64,000 nucleotides of DNA from the NCBI GenBank assembly GCA_907163375.1, contig CAJQUW010008953.1:102501-166500 (forward strand). Direction: 5' to 3'. Below, piece by piece: positions 21,162 to 32,950 of the stretch. How positions within the stretch are numbered: position 1 is the first letter of the stretch; each line of letters starts with the position of its first letter. Position numbers and translations under genes: made by a program. Under the pieces are notes generated by a model. The model saw only the letters and a list, made by a program, of their open reading frames with translations. It was not told where the DNA came from and did no database searches. This stretch comes from Prostheceraeus crozeri. Taxonomy: Eukaryota; Platyhelminthes; Polycladida; Euryleptidae.

Positions 21162-21566
21162 ATCAACCTACATACTACATGTCTTTGTTTTGCAATGTAT
21201 TGATCTAGAAATGCAAAAAAATGGAGGAATTAAGATATGGGGTTAGTTAGCACATTTATTATCGTTCTACTTTTCTATCAAAAGGGATCGCACCATTAGA
21301 GAATATAGAAAATGATTTTGCATACGTGTGGTGTAAGAGTGACAAGCAGAACTCATGGCTCATTCACAGATAACGTTGCTTCAATTGATTCACCTAAAAT
21401 CATTTTTCATATGTTGAATGATTTCTAGTAACTATGTTAAGTGTCTAGATGATAGGATATCTTATTCGAACAATAGCTCCCAATCGACACTATGCTTACT
21501 CGATGATCATTTCGAAGCTATGTAGTTTGTATGAAGGAAAAACAACACTGTTATGATACACATTTA

Positions 21567-21902
21567 TTAAAAAGAAATGACTGCAATACGTTTTGTAATA
21601 AGACGGTACATTACGTCTACCAAGTCAAACTCTTCTTGATTGCTGGGCTGACTAGAAGGAGAGAAGAGGTCTAGCCAGCTCCGGAGAGTCTCAACACACC
21701 GCTCCATCATGACGTCTTTTGGAGATACACTCAGGAAGGCCGCCCTGATTGTATCAGTACTATCCTCTTCATCGTCGGAAATGATGATGATTTCCTCATC
21801 CAACTGTAGCGGCTCGACCTCACGATCGTAAATAGTTTTCACTTGCCTCCTGCGTGGGTCATTGGGCATGAGTAAGGCATAGGTGTTCGGTGGTGTATCC
21901 AT
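21567..21902 (-). CDS. Accessory protein with a SUMO-interaction-like motif
   Basis: The 111-residue ORF begins MDTPPNTYALLMPNDPRRR. At residues about 37-48 it contains EEIIIISDDEED, a run of four isoleucines followed by S and acidic residues, which matches the classic SUMO-interacting motif. The C-terminal half (ETLRSWLDLFSPSSQ..., VMYRLITKRIAVISF) looks helical. A TATA box (TATATAAG, 21940-21947) lies about 40 bp upstream on the minus strand. Such motifs are typical of proteins that meet the host SUMO/PML system. Function here is inferred only. Confidence 0.5.
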   Translation of the reverse strand: MDTPPNTYALLMPNDPRRRQVKTIYDREVEPLQLDEEIIIISDDEEDSTDTIRAAFLSVSPKDVMMERCVETLRSWLDLFSPSSQPSNQEEFDLVDVMYRLITKRIAVISF

Positions 21903-21939
21903 TTTAATGATATTATGAGGAAATGGTCATTGCACCGCA

Positions 21940-21947
21940 CTTATATA
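21940..21947 (-). promoter_or_regulatory. TATA box for the SIM-containing ORF
   Basis: TATATAAG read on the minus strand, about 40 bp before the start codon at 21902. Confidence 0.5.
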
Positions 21948-22074
21948 GATTCTCTCTCCCTGCTTCGCGCTCTCTCATTGGACGACAGCCATTTATCAAT
22001 CACAATGCATCATTCTCATACAGAGAGAATATATGTATATAGAGAAGAGTGTCATGCATTTCACTATCATAGCC

Positions 22075-22260
22075 ATGTCCCACACAAAGGAAACATTCAC
22101 ACCTCTTGCTAGCTCAACTCCTACGAAGAAGGAAGTTGAGAGAAAGTTTCAACAAAAAGAGGAAGAGGAAGAGAGACAAATGATTGAAGGCTGCAAGCAC
22201 CTCACTCTACAAACGGTTGAGAGTGAGCCTTTCATAAACGAGGCTGACTTTAAGGAGTGA
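22075..22260 (+). CDS. Short charged Polinton ORF
   Basis: A frame starting MSHTKETFTPLASSTPTKKE carries a strongly charged stretch, VERKFQQKEEEEERQM, likely helical or coiled coil, and ends NEADFKE. An AT-rich TATA-like block (ATATATGTATATAG) lies at 22028-22041. No family is recognised. In-frame ATGs further upstream would add about 14 residues. Confidence 0.4.
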   Translation: MSHTKETFTPLASSTPTKKEVERKFQQKEEEEERQMIEGCKHLTLQTVESEPFINEADFKE

Positions 22261-22376
22261 AAAGCCCTTTGATGAGACCAGAGAATGCCCCAAACGGTCT
22301 TTATGAGACCGCGGCCTTAACAGCCACCTAATCAAGAAAGAAAAGACATTGACTGCGCCACACGCAACATACAGAT

Positions 22377-23932
22377 TTAATGATTTGATGTTATCTGACG
22401 AAAATGAAGTGTTAAGACAGTACGACCACCAATGAATTGAATAGGATTACCACTATCATGATAGATACCAAATTTGCAATGGGATAATCGTGATACATTG
22501 ACTAAAATGTATACCTTGTTCAGGAACTCCCTGTGCATGGTCACACCAAAGTCGCCACTGTCAATAGGAATATATCTTAAAAGGGGAACCATTTGACCAC
22601 CAACTTGTGTTGAATGGATAAAGTTAGTGTAAATGTAAAAATGATTGATATTCATATCGAGCAAGGATGTTGAGCCACAGTACTTCTCGTCGTAGAATAT
22701 GTCACGTTTGAATCCTAAAATCTTTGTTAACTCTTTTGAAATGTGAATGACCGCTTTACCATGTACACTGATACAGAATGTATTTGCTTTAGGATCATAG
22801 TCAAAATGATATGAGTGCAGATTTGATACACCCTTGTTCAAGTATGTACAAACATCATAGCCATTGCTATAATGCTTTGGAGGTATCGGTAACTTTTCAT
22901 TTGGCTTCCATGTAAGACTGGGACGTAAAACATGGTCTGTGCGTTTGAAATAAAGGACCATTCGACAATCGGATTGCTGTTCAGATGTTATTTTCACATT
23001 CCCTTATTCATGGTATGACCATAAGACGTCTGTATTTAAAGAGAGCAAATCGCGAAATTTAGAATTGATGTGAACAAATCCAATGTGTGAACGCTCATAA
23101 TCATTTCGGAAATCAATCCTTGCTTTATTGTGTACTCGAGTGATGGGCACAGATAATCCATTTATTTCATTTACCTGTTTGATCAAGTCATCAACAGTAC
23201 CAGATTTAAAAAGCACAAAGCGCTCATGCATGCGATCAAGGGGAAGAAGGGTAATATTAAATTTTTTCCTGTGCCAATTTGGATATTTTTAATCAGCTTT
23301 GATACTTTCATGGACACTTCAGCTCTCAAAAGTAAGGCGCCACCTCCTCTTACTTCTGCAAATTTTGCGGTAGGTAGAAAGAAACGTGATTTAAGATTCA
23401 ATATCCTTTGCAGAGGTCCACTCACATAAAATCCATGGGAAATAGTAGTCGGTCTCATGTAGAGTGTAACTTTATGTAGATTTGGATCCATCTGCCAGAA
23501 CCATAGATCATTTGCCAAATCATTCATAACATTTAATAGGCGTTGAATTTTCATATAATAGTATGTTTGCTCTAAACGATGGCGGAATGATGGGTTTGTA
23601 GATTGTTTCCATTTCAGGGGTGAAGCATTTTTAGCAATGGGTATGTCTGTATCTGCAGTGATAATTAAAGTAGGGCCATTTACAATCTTATCAACAGCTC
23701 GCTTTCCCCGACGGGTGTTTACTGTAGGAATAGAATTCCACTCTGCTGCATGTTCATTCAAGTTGTAGGTGTGTACTTTATCATTTCGCTCTAGTTTTGG
23801 AAAGTACAAGTCTTGATTCGTTGCAGTGCCTAATGTAATCTCTTCATTTGCAATGGTTCTTATGTTATTCACATAGCTCAAATCTTGCAGGGCAACTTCC
23901 CAATCACAATTTAAGTCAATCGGCTGTGTCAA
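22377..23932 (-). pseudogene. Polinton minor capsid (penton-like) protein, fossil
   Basis: The upstream part (23932-23004) starts MTQPIDLNCDWEVALQDLSY and contains PTLIITADTDIPIAK. The downstream part (22997-22377) contains FCISVHGKAVIHIS, LDMNINHFYIYTNFI, VPLLRYIPIDSGDFG and FIGGRTVLTLHFR. Position beside the protease and major capsid genes, size of about 500 codons and beta-rich character fit the penton/minor capsid protein of Polintons. It lies in more than one frame, so it is broken. Assignment of capsid role is from family knowledge plus context. Confidence 0.65.
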
Positions 23933-24141
23933 ATCAGTCTCAAACTCGTCAGCTGTATTTTCATGTCATACAGGTTGAGCATTACTGGGAAACACTGCTG
24001 CAAACTCCATGTTAAAGTATCAACATAAAGCGTCGTTTGCTTAGGCGTTATTTCGCATGACATAACGAACTGCTGCTTTCAATCTGTTCACAGTAGGCAC
24101 TTTCTGTCGTCCTAGGAATTTGGTTAAGAGTGATTGCCCTT

Positions 24142-24606
24142 TCACATAATGTACTCCCTTAGTATGCTTGTACCGCCTTCTTTCATATTGCGATAGTTGA
24201 TACAACCAAATATTACTTGATATCTTGGTCTTCTACGTTTAAAATCTGCTAGGTTATGAAATATTTCACGTTTCATTGATGAGCTCACACGACAGCTATT
24301 TTTTAATTCCATTGCAATGCGACGTACAGGATTAATCAAATCGATGCCGCCTACAGGCGATCGCTTAAAGCCATAATCTGTTAACACCATTTCCCACGCA
24401 TGACCCATTCGCTGACGTAAAATCTGAAGTTTGTAAGCATGATTTTGCCAAGGATTGGCTATGCCGGAAAGAATTACATCTTCAATTGGTCTTGTTGCAT
24501 GAATAGGTGATTTGATGAGACAAACTGCGTCATCTAATCCTCGTCCCGCTAATGTCACTATTGCAAATGATAATATGATGATGAATCTTAACATGACTTC
24601 GTCCAT
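24142..24606 (-). CDS. PD-(D/E)xK-like nuclease ORF of the Polinton
   Basis: The 154-residue ORF has a hydrophobic start (MLRFIIILSFAIVTLAG), which could be a signal peptide. A motif GGIDLINPVRRIAMELKN follows at about residues 85-102. D-x(n)-ExK in this arrangement is the signature of PD-(D/E)xK nucleases. The tail continues KRRRPRYQVIFGCINYRN, where a buried strand with FGC would fit the fold. Neighbours are the penton-like gene and the protease. A secreted or membrane-tethered nuclease would be unusual, so the hydrophobic start may be the true start or upstream read-in. Family is inferred. Confidence 0.45.
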   Translation of the reverse strand: MDEVMLRFIIILSFAIVTLAGRGLDDAVCLIKSPIHATRPIEDVILSGIANPWQNHAYKLQILRQRMGHAWEMVLTDYGFKRSPVGGIDLINPVRRIAMELKNSCRVSSSMKREIFHNLADFKRRRPRYQVIFGCINYRNMKEGGTSILREYIM

Positions 24607-24655
24607 TTCTTAAAAATGGTTTGCTTAAACGAGAAGACTAAGCAAACGTTTTGCT

Positions 24656-25003
24656 ATGTCTAAAACTAACCATGATTGCCTAGCTCTCTTCTCAGTGTCA
24701 CGTTACATGGAAGGCTCGTCGCATTACCTTTTACGATACTCATCGACAAGTTAAAATAAGTTTATCCCCTTTTCAAATGGATAACCTCCACGATGCTTTA
24801 CATATCATGCATCATCCAATGTACTATATCCCTCTAGGTGGACGTCTATTCATTATTCGACGAGATTTCATTGCTCTTCATGATCAATATGGTGCTATAC
24901 ATTTTACATCCTGAAGTTGGAACAAGTATAGAGAACGTATACATCCTCGCATAATGACTTACCTTCAGCAAACCAACACTCATAAGCATGAATGTGACAA
25001 GTG
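24656..25003 (+). pseudogene. Small plus-strand Polinton ORF remnant
   Basis: A frame reading ITFYDTHRQVKISLSPFQMD, then YYIPLGGRLFIIRRDFIALH and SWNKYRERIHPRI looks like a genuine small protein rather than noise. The alternation of strands and the basic and aromatic residues might suit a single-stranded nucleic-acid binder. I do not recognise a family. It is broken. Confidence 0.35.
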
Positions 25004-25121
25004 AACAATGTCTTCTTGTCTCTACCTATTCATGTTTGATGACTAAATACAACATATTCAATCACATCATCTACTTTTCCATTGAAGTATAATAAAGAAA
25101 ACAAATTTTAATCGTACATAT

Positions 25122-25436
25122 TTATTGAAGGCTTTTATAAAAGTTACGAATGCGCTTTTCATTGGCAAGGGTATCATGTGAAAAATGTTTACAAATGTCA
25201 TGTAAAGAGTCATAATGTAGTCGTCGCATTACAAGGTAGAGGGCATAGGCTCCACATGTTGAAGACAAGGGATGTTGATAGGCCAAAGCATTGCGAATCC
25301 ATTTTCGTGAATGTCGGTTCATGAAGCGTGTGACATCATCACAGTTTGGTAAGGCCAATGAATCAAGGATTTCACCGCAATAATTTTTATCAATAAATAA
25401 AACTTTCCAGTGTTTTCCGAGTAATTGAAGCTTGGA
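25122..25436 (-). pseudogene. Polinton protease, C-terminal part
   Basis: The frame contains GKHWKVLFIDKN with the catalytic His, and QHPLSSTCGAYALYLV with the conserved Gln and nucleophilic Cys of the adenovirus-type (C5) maturation protease. The rest of the gene lies beyond the Naiad array at about 42010-42174. The insertion therefore falls within this gene. Confidence 0.8.
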
Positions 25437-26048
25437 CATTCCCATAACGACGTCTACATGTTTCATAATTTTAATAAACTTATAGTTAATAAGACTTAAG
25501 GTTTGTCCTTAAGAGGACAGGTGGTGCGTTCCCACCGGCAGACATTAAACGTTCAAGGCGCGTCAAACTTTTGACTATCCTAGGACTACATTTTAGAGCC
25601 AAACTTGACGAGATCGGTGTGGAGGACCTTCCCACTAGTCCATTTTTCACTCAGCGCTTCTAAAGCGGGGCTGGATCTTACCCCTAATGGTCCTCTGACT
25701 TGTGATCCTCGACAAATGCATGAATGCATGAAGGTCTTTAAGCACAAAGACTTGACGGATCTGATTGCGTGCCGGGCGGACCTACCCGGGGGTCCATAAC
25801 ATAGCGCTATACGGGCTGGACTTCACCCTTAAGTGTACGAGATCGTACAAGGCCGCTTAACAAGTGATCTCCTTGGTCAAAGTTTCAGGCTCGATTGATT
25901 AGGAACTTATATATAAATAGACACTTAGTAATCACCATGTCAACCCCATGGAGACCAGTAACCGACACAGTCCATTCATCACACTAGGGTAGTTAGCGAT
26001 AAAAAAAACGTTAAAACAAATAAAACAATAGCCAGTCGTCAGCAGGTA

Positions 26049-26111
26049 CCCGCCTGGTTGCGTTTCGGCCCCTCTACCTGAACGCTCAAGCCCAGGCGGG
26101 CGGGGCCCCGC
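26049..26111 (-). other. GC-rich hairpin in the Naiad 3' region
   Basis: CCCGCCTGG and CCAGGCGGG form a nine-pair stem across about 34 bases (26049-26100). It is followed directly by the palindrome GCGGGGCCCCGC. The same structure recurs in every unit at the same place, within an otherwise A/T-rich 3' region. A recognition structure for the reverse transcriptase or for 3' processing is plausible. Confidence 0.55.
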
Positions 26112-26316
26112 ATAAACTTATATGCGGCTGGCATTCTAAAATCAATACAGTAATGATATGTGTAATAATAAGTAATACTGATAGTAATAGTAAAAACAAA
26201 AACAAAACAACCGCAAAAGACGGATACATCCAAAACAAACTAAAATATATGTGTGAAATACTGAAATGGTATAACCAATGAAGAAAATGTTAAGAAAACA
26301 GTGTTAATTATATTGT

Positions 26317-29087
26317 TTAAAATGCGCACTGCGATGTCAGCTGCCTGGCTGAGAAATATCCAAACTTGACTAGAAAATTGTTAGGACCGGTTAGGATTTT
26401 CTCAGTACATGCCTTCATTTTAGACTTATAATATCCTCTGCTGCTTATCACAAAAAGTGTCATATTAATTCGTTTAATTAGATCCTCAAGATGTGAGCAG
26501 ATGCGACAATAACGTAAATCCTGGCCGGCAAATACATTAATTCCCATGTTATAAGGTATTGCACTGTCTGGAAATGTCAACAGAACAACAGGGAAATCAA
26601 AATTTTCCACTTTATGATATATTGAGGTTCGAAGACCGTCACTACTAGATTGGAGTCTCACATCGAGGTAAACGATGGCTTTGTCATTGACTCCGTTTCT
26701 ATCTGCAAGAAGCTCCATTGGGTAAATTTTCGGAATTAAGGTATTGAAATGCTTGTAATTTATTACGCATATATCGTCTATATATCTCGAAGTGTTTGAC
26801 AATAATTAGCCAGTCCAAACTTTTTATTTTTAACCAATTGTTTCATAAAAGCAAATTCGCAATTTAACAGAAACAAGTCGGCAAGTAAAGGACTGCAATT
26901 CCCTCCCATTGGTACTCCTCGAATTTGTCTGAACACGTAACCGGAAAAAGAAATGTAGACTTCAGACACTATAAAATCAATAGCCTTCTTAAAAGAGTCC
27001 ACGTCATAACAAGAATACCCCTTATATTTGATTTTGGAGAAAAACGACTTCTCATATCCTACACACAAGTATCTACGATTAGTGGAATTGAATGTGAGAT
27101 CAAGGATGGAAAAAATATTATTCTTGATAGCACCTTGATCTAAGTTTGTATAAAGAGTAGAGAAGTCAAAAACTTGCATAGAGTGGACGTTCACGTTAGA
27201 AATATTCCTCAAAAAATCTTGAGTCGAGGCTACACTCCAAAAATAAGAATAACCAGTATTACTCCTGATTGACTCACAGTATCTATGAAAATTTTCTCTT
27301 ATCACTTTCAGACCTTTGTTGATATTCACCGATAACTTTTTAGTTGTACAATTTCTGGCTCCGGCAATGAATCTAAACTTATGAGGATTTTTATGCAATT
27401 TTGGAATCCAGAAAAGTTTTGGTAGTTTAAGGTCCTTGTCACTAACATTAATATTAAAGTTTGATTTCATATCTTTAACGTGTTTAGTAAGGACTTCCTT
27501 ATCAGAAATAAGCTCAGGTTTATAAGTTGCATTGCCTACTGCAGTGGAAGAATCTATGTCAAAACCAAGCTCATCCATCAGGATTTTGAGATAGAACTTT
27601 TTACATATGAAACTAAAGTTGTTGGATGCTTTATCGACAGGAACGACTATCAAGTTTTTATGGAGATCTTGCAACTCCTTATCAACACAAACGCTGCTGC
27701 CATTATCTTTCCCACCCAACTTCTTACAACGAAAGATGCGGTGCTTTACTAACATCATGACCCTGTTTTTCCAAATAGAGAAGTCATCAACTTTTAAGTG
27801 AAGGCGACTGGACACACGAGATATATGATTATCTATGGAATCGCTGATCTCTTTTTGAATGGATTTCCATGATATTGACCTAGACAATCTGTGTTTAGTG
27901 CCATACGCGAATATAGCTCTGAGACCTGGATCATTTATTATATCTAAATTACCGGTAAAAACATGCCCATAAGGCTCATAAACAAAACTGGTCATCGAGT
28001 CGCAGCTGCAATCGCTCTGTAAAATGCCAACAACTTCTTGAATTGTCAGGCTATTAAGAAACTTATTATAATTGAAGAATTTCAAACAAATAGGGTTATT
28101 AAGCTTATGGTACACTTTGGGAGGATATAGATGTTTCGCTTTTTCTGGAACTAAAGCACAGAAACTTTTATCATTAAATACAGAAGGTAAATGAAGTTTG
28201 TCAACTAAATGAGACTTGAAAGGAATCACTATATGCGTTTTGTCCTCGGTAAAGCTATCCCTCTTGTTTCTATATAATTTACTATGAACATATGTTGTCA
28301 AAACGAAAGATAGGTCATTCGACTGATCAAGAAGCCTACAATACATAATTTTAAGCATGCTATCACTAATCGATTTCAAGCAATTATAGAAATGTCTTAT
28401 TTTGTTGCTCTTCATCAACTCTTGAAGTTCCTTGAGAATATCCTCACAACTATTAGATGGAGGATATTTCTTTCTACCCGACTTCCTAAGGCCATGGCTT
28501 CTCTTACGTCTGCTAATAGGAGAACTAAAAAATGAAAATGAATTTGCAGTGTTCTGAGCGGCGCAACCTCCGCCTAACACTCTGTCATTCAAACCCAAAG
28601 GATGCAAGGTGTTCAGCGTTCTTATATGAAAATCTTCCTTACTCTTAAGCTCGAAGGCAATTTCTGTATCAGATTTATTACGAACATCGACGAAGTCAAT
28701 AATTTGTATACTTACATCATCCCAACTGTGATTAGAACTATTAAAATGATTACTTAAATACGTATTGAGATGATTCTTTTGAACAGACTGCCGCTGCCCA
28801 TTAAGTCTACAATGTAATGGCTGTTTTGTCTGTCCAACATACTGGACCCCACATGATTGACATGTGATCAAATATATTACATGCCTACTCTTACACGAGA
28901 AACTACTAGGATAATTTAAAACGAACCGTCTGCCGGTACTAAAACTCTTAAAAGTAGTATTAGTGTCAAGAGATTTACAACATAGGCATCTTTTGCTGCC
29001 GCAGACATCAACACTACTGACGCATGTAGAGGGCGCTATCCACTCCTTCGCATTAACGTCATACACTTTAGCTTGCATTATATCCAT
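26317..29087 (-). CDS. Naiad unit 1: GIY-YIG nuclease plus reverse transcriptase
   Basis: The first frame encodes 769 residues. There is a cysteine cluster (CGSKRCLCC, residues 29-37), then GIY-YIG endonuclease (IYLITC at 71, YVGQTKQ at 83, ELKSKEDFHIRTL at about 145-158). A basic linker SRRKRSHGLRKSGRKK follows, then the CxC motif SDCSCDS (about 355-361). Reverse transcriptase motifs are PKLFWIPKLHKNPHKFRFIA, FDFSTLYTNL with the first catalytic Asp, and IRGVPMGGNCSPLLADLFL. The YxDD box RYIDDICV lies in a second, overlapping frame (26802-26317) that ends FSARQLTSQCAF. The ORF is thus carried in two frames here and in the sister units. The enzyme would nick target DNA and prime cDNA synthesis. 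Confidence 0.87.
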
Positions 29088-30185
29088 ATTTCAAATGCCA
29101 GGACCCCATACTAAGCAAGGAATCCTTTCAGAGGTTGGACTTTAGATCCTTGCTATCTAATTGGTACTTAGACCTTACACAACTACCGATGTCATTAATA
29201 AACCGCTATAAGAATGTGAGGCTTTCGCCTGCCAGCAGAGGTCCAGTAGCGGGGTCATAAACCACCAGCATCTGCAGACTTACTGTGTTAGCAATTGAAG
29301 CTGGGACATTCCCATAATGACGTCTACATGTTTCATAATTTTAATAAACTTATAGTTAATAAGACTTAAGGTTTGTCCTTAAGAGGACAGGTGGTGCGTT
29401 CCCACCGGCAGACATTAAACGTTCAAGGCGCGTCAAACTTTTGACTATCCTAGGACTACATTTTAGAGCCAAACTTGACGAGATCGGTGTGGAGGACCTT
29501 CCCACTAGTCCATTTTTCACTCAGCGCTTCTAAAGCGGGGCTGGATCTTACCCCTAATGGTCCTCTGACTTGTGATCCTCGACAAATGCATGAATGCATG
29601 AAGGTCTTTAAGCACAAAGACTTGACGGATCTGATTGCGTGCCGGGCGGACCTACCCGGGGGTCCATAACATAGCGCTATACGGGCTGGACTTCACCCTT
29701 AAGTGTACGAGATCGTACAAGGCCGCTTAACAAGTGATCTCCTTGGTCAAAGTTTCAGGCTCGATTGATTAGGAACTTATATATAAATCGACACTTAGTA
29801 ATCACCATGTCAACCCCATGGAGACCAGTAACCGACACAGTCCATTCATCACACTAGGGTAGTTAGCGATAAAAAAACGTTAAAACAAATAAAACAATAG
29901 CCAGTCGTCAGCAGGTACCCGCCTGGTTGCGTTTCGGCCCCTCTACCTGAACGCTCAAGCCCAGGCGGGCGGGGCCCCGCATAAACTTATATGCGGCTGG
30001 CATTCTAAAATCAATACAGTAATGATATGTGTAATAATAAGTAATACTGATAGTAATAGTAAAAACAAAAACAAAACAACCGCAAAAGACGGATACATCC
30101 AAAACAAACTAAAATATATGTGTGAAATACTGAAATGGTATAACCAATGAAGAAAATGTTAAGAAAACAGTGTTAATTATATTGT

Positions 30186-32950
30186 TTAAAATGCGCACTG
30201 CGATGTCAGCTGCCTGGCTGAGAAATATCCAAACTTGACTAGAAAATTGTTAGGACCGGTTAGGATTTTCTCAGTACATGCCTTCATTTTAGACTTATAA
30301 TATCCTCTGCTGCTTATCACAAAAAGTGTCATATTAATTCGTTTAATTAGATCCTCAAGATGTGAGCAGATGCGACAATAACGTAAATCCTGGCCGGCAA
30401 ATACATTAATTCCCATGTTATAAGGTATTGCACTGTCTGGAAATGTCAACAGAACAACAGGGAAATCAAAATTTTCCACTTTATGATATATTGAGGTTCG
30501 AAGACCGTCACTACTAGATTGGAGTCTCACATCGAGGTAAACGATGGCTTTGTCATTGACTCCGTTTCTATCTGCAAGAAGCTCCATTGGGTAAATTTTC
30601 GGAATTAAGGTATTGAAATGCTTGTAATTTATTACGCATATATCGTCTATATATCTCGAAGTGTTTGACAATAATTAGCCAGTCCAAACTTTTTATTTTT
30701 TAACTAATTGTTTCATAAAAGCAAATTCGCAATTTAACAGAAACAAGTCGGCAAGTAAAGGACTGCAATTCCCTCCCATTGGTACTCCTCGAATTTGTCT
30801 GAACACGTAACCGGAAAAAGAAATGTAGACTTCAGACACTATAAAATCAATAGCCTTCTTAAAAGAGTCCACGTCATAACAAGAATACCCCTTATATTTG
30901 ATTTTGGAGAAAAACGACTTCTCATATCCTACACACAAGTATCTACGATTAGTGGAATTGAATGTGAGATCAAGGATGGAAAAAATATTATTCTTGATAG
31001 CACCTTGACCTAAGTTTGTATAAAGAGTAGAGAAGTCAAAAACTTGCATAGAGTGGACGTTCACGTTAGAAATATTCCTCAAAAAATCTTGAGTCGAGGC
31101 TACACTCCAAAAATAAGAATAACCAGTATTACTCCTGATTGACTCACAGTATCTATGAAAATTTTCTCTTATCACTTTCAGACCTTTGTTGATATTCACC
31201 GATAACTTTTTAGTTGTACAATTTCTGGCTCCGGCAATGAATCTAAACTTATGAGGATTTTTATGCAATTTTGGAATCCAGAAAAGTTTTGGTAGTTTAA
31301 GGTCCTTGTCACTAACATTAATATTAAAGTTTGATTTCATATCTTTAACGTGTTTAGTAAGGACTTCCTTATCAGAAATAAGCTCAGGTTTATAAGTTGC
31401 ATTGCCTACTGCAGTGGAAGAATCTATGTCAAAACCAAGCTCATCCATCAGGATTTTGAGATAGAACTTTTTACATATGAAACTAAAGTTGTTGGATGCT
31501 TTATCGACAGGAACGACTATCAAGTTTTTATGGAGATCTTGCAACTCCTTATCAACACAAACGCTGCTGCCATTATCTTTCCCACCCAACTTCTTACAAC
31601 GAAAGATGCGGTGCTTTACTAACATCATGACCCTGTTTTTCCAATAGAGAAGTCATCAACTTTTAAGTGAAGGCGACTGACACACGAGATATATGATTAT
31701 CTATGGAATCGCTGATCTCTTTTTGAATGGATTTCCATGATATTGACCTAGACAATCTGTGTTTAGTGCCATACGCGAATATAGCTCTGAGACCTGGATC
31801 ATTTATTATATCTAAATTACCGGTAAAAACATGCCCATAAGGCTCATAAACAAAACTGGTCATCGAGTCGCAGCTGCAATCGCTCTGTAAAATGCCAACA
31901 ACTTCTTGAATTGTCAGGCTATTAAGAAACTTATTATAATTGAAGAATTTCAAACAAATAGGGTTATTAAGCTTATGGTACACTTTGGGAGGATATAGAT
32001 GTTTCGCTTTTTCTGGAACTAAAGCACAGGAACTTTTATCATTAAATACAGAAGGTAAATGAAGTTTGTCAACTAAATGAGACTTGAAAGGAATCACTAT
32101 ATGCGTTTTGTCCTCGGTAAAGCTATCCCTCTTGTTTCTATATATATTTACTATGAACATATGTTGTCAAAACGAAAGATAGGTCATTCGACTGATCAAG
32201 AAGCCTACAATACATAATTTTAAGCATGCTATCACTAATCGATTTCAAGCAATTATAGAAATGTCTTATTTTGTTGCTCTTCATCAACTCTTGAAGTTCC
32301 TTGAGAATATCCTCACAACTATTAGATGGAGGATATTTCTTTCTACCCGACTTCCTAAGGCCAATGGCTTCTCTTACGTCTGCTAATAGGAGAACTAAAA
32401 AATGAAAATGAATTTGCAGTGTTCTGAGAGGCGCAACCTCCGCCTAACACTCTGTCATTCAAACCCAAAGGATGCAAGGTGTTCAGCGTTCTTATATGAA
32501 AATCTTCCTTACTCTTAAGCTCGAAGGCAATTTCTGTATCAGATTTATTACGAACATCGACGAAGTCAATAATTTGTATACTTACATCATCCCAACTGTG
32601 ATTAGAACTATTAAAATGATTACTTAAATACGTATTGAGATGATTCTTTTGAACAGACTGCCGCTGCCCATTAAGTCTACAATGTAATGGCTGTTTTGTC
32701 TGTCCAACATACTGGACCCCACATGATTGACATGTGATCAAATATATTACATGCCTACTCTTACACGAGAAACTACTAGGATAATTAAAACGAACCGTCT
32801 GCCGGTACTAAAACTCTTAAAAGTAGTATTAGTGTCAAGAGATTTACAACATAGGTATCTTATGCTGCCTCAGACATCAACACAACTGACGCATGTAGAG
32901 GGCGCTATCCACTCCTTCGCATTAACGTCATACACTTAGCTTGCATTATA
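30186..32950 (-). pseudogene. Naiad unit 2 coding region
   Basis: It is nearly identical to unit 1 over the nuclease and reverse transcriptase parts, but the reading frame is divided into at least four pieces (32741-32355, 32160-31663, 31628-30693, 30671-30186). Most differences from unit 1 are single-base insertions or deletions and few are substitutions, so some breaks may be assembly errors. Confidence 0.8.

Noticed and set aside
25605-25799. A 64-codon plus-strand ORF repeated in the Naiad units
   Set aside because: It lies antisense in the 3' region of each unit and recurs only because the unit recurs. It is lost or altered in several units.
26040-26110. Hammerhead-like GGCCGAAAC phrase on the minus strand of the Naiad 3' region
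   Set aside because: No CTGATGA lies at the required distance and no stem I can be drawn; Naiads are known to lack hammerheads.
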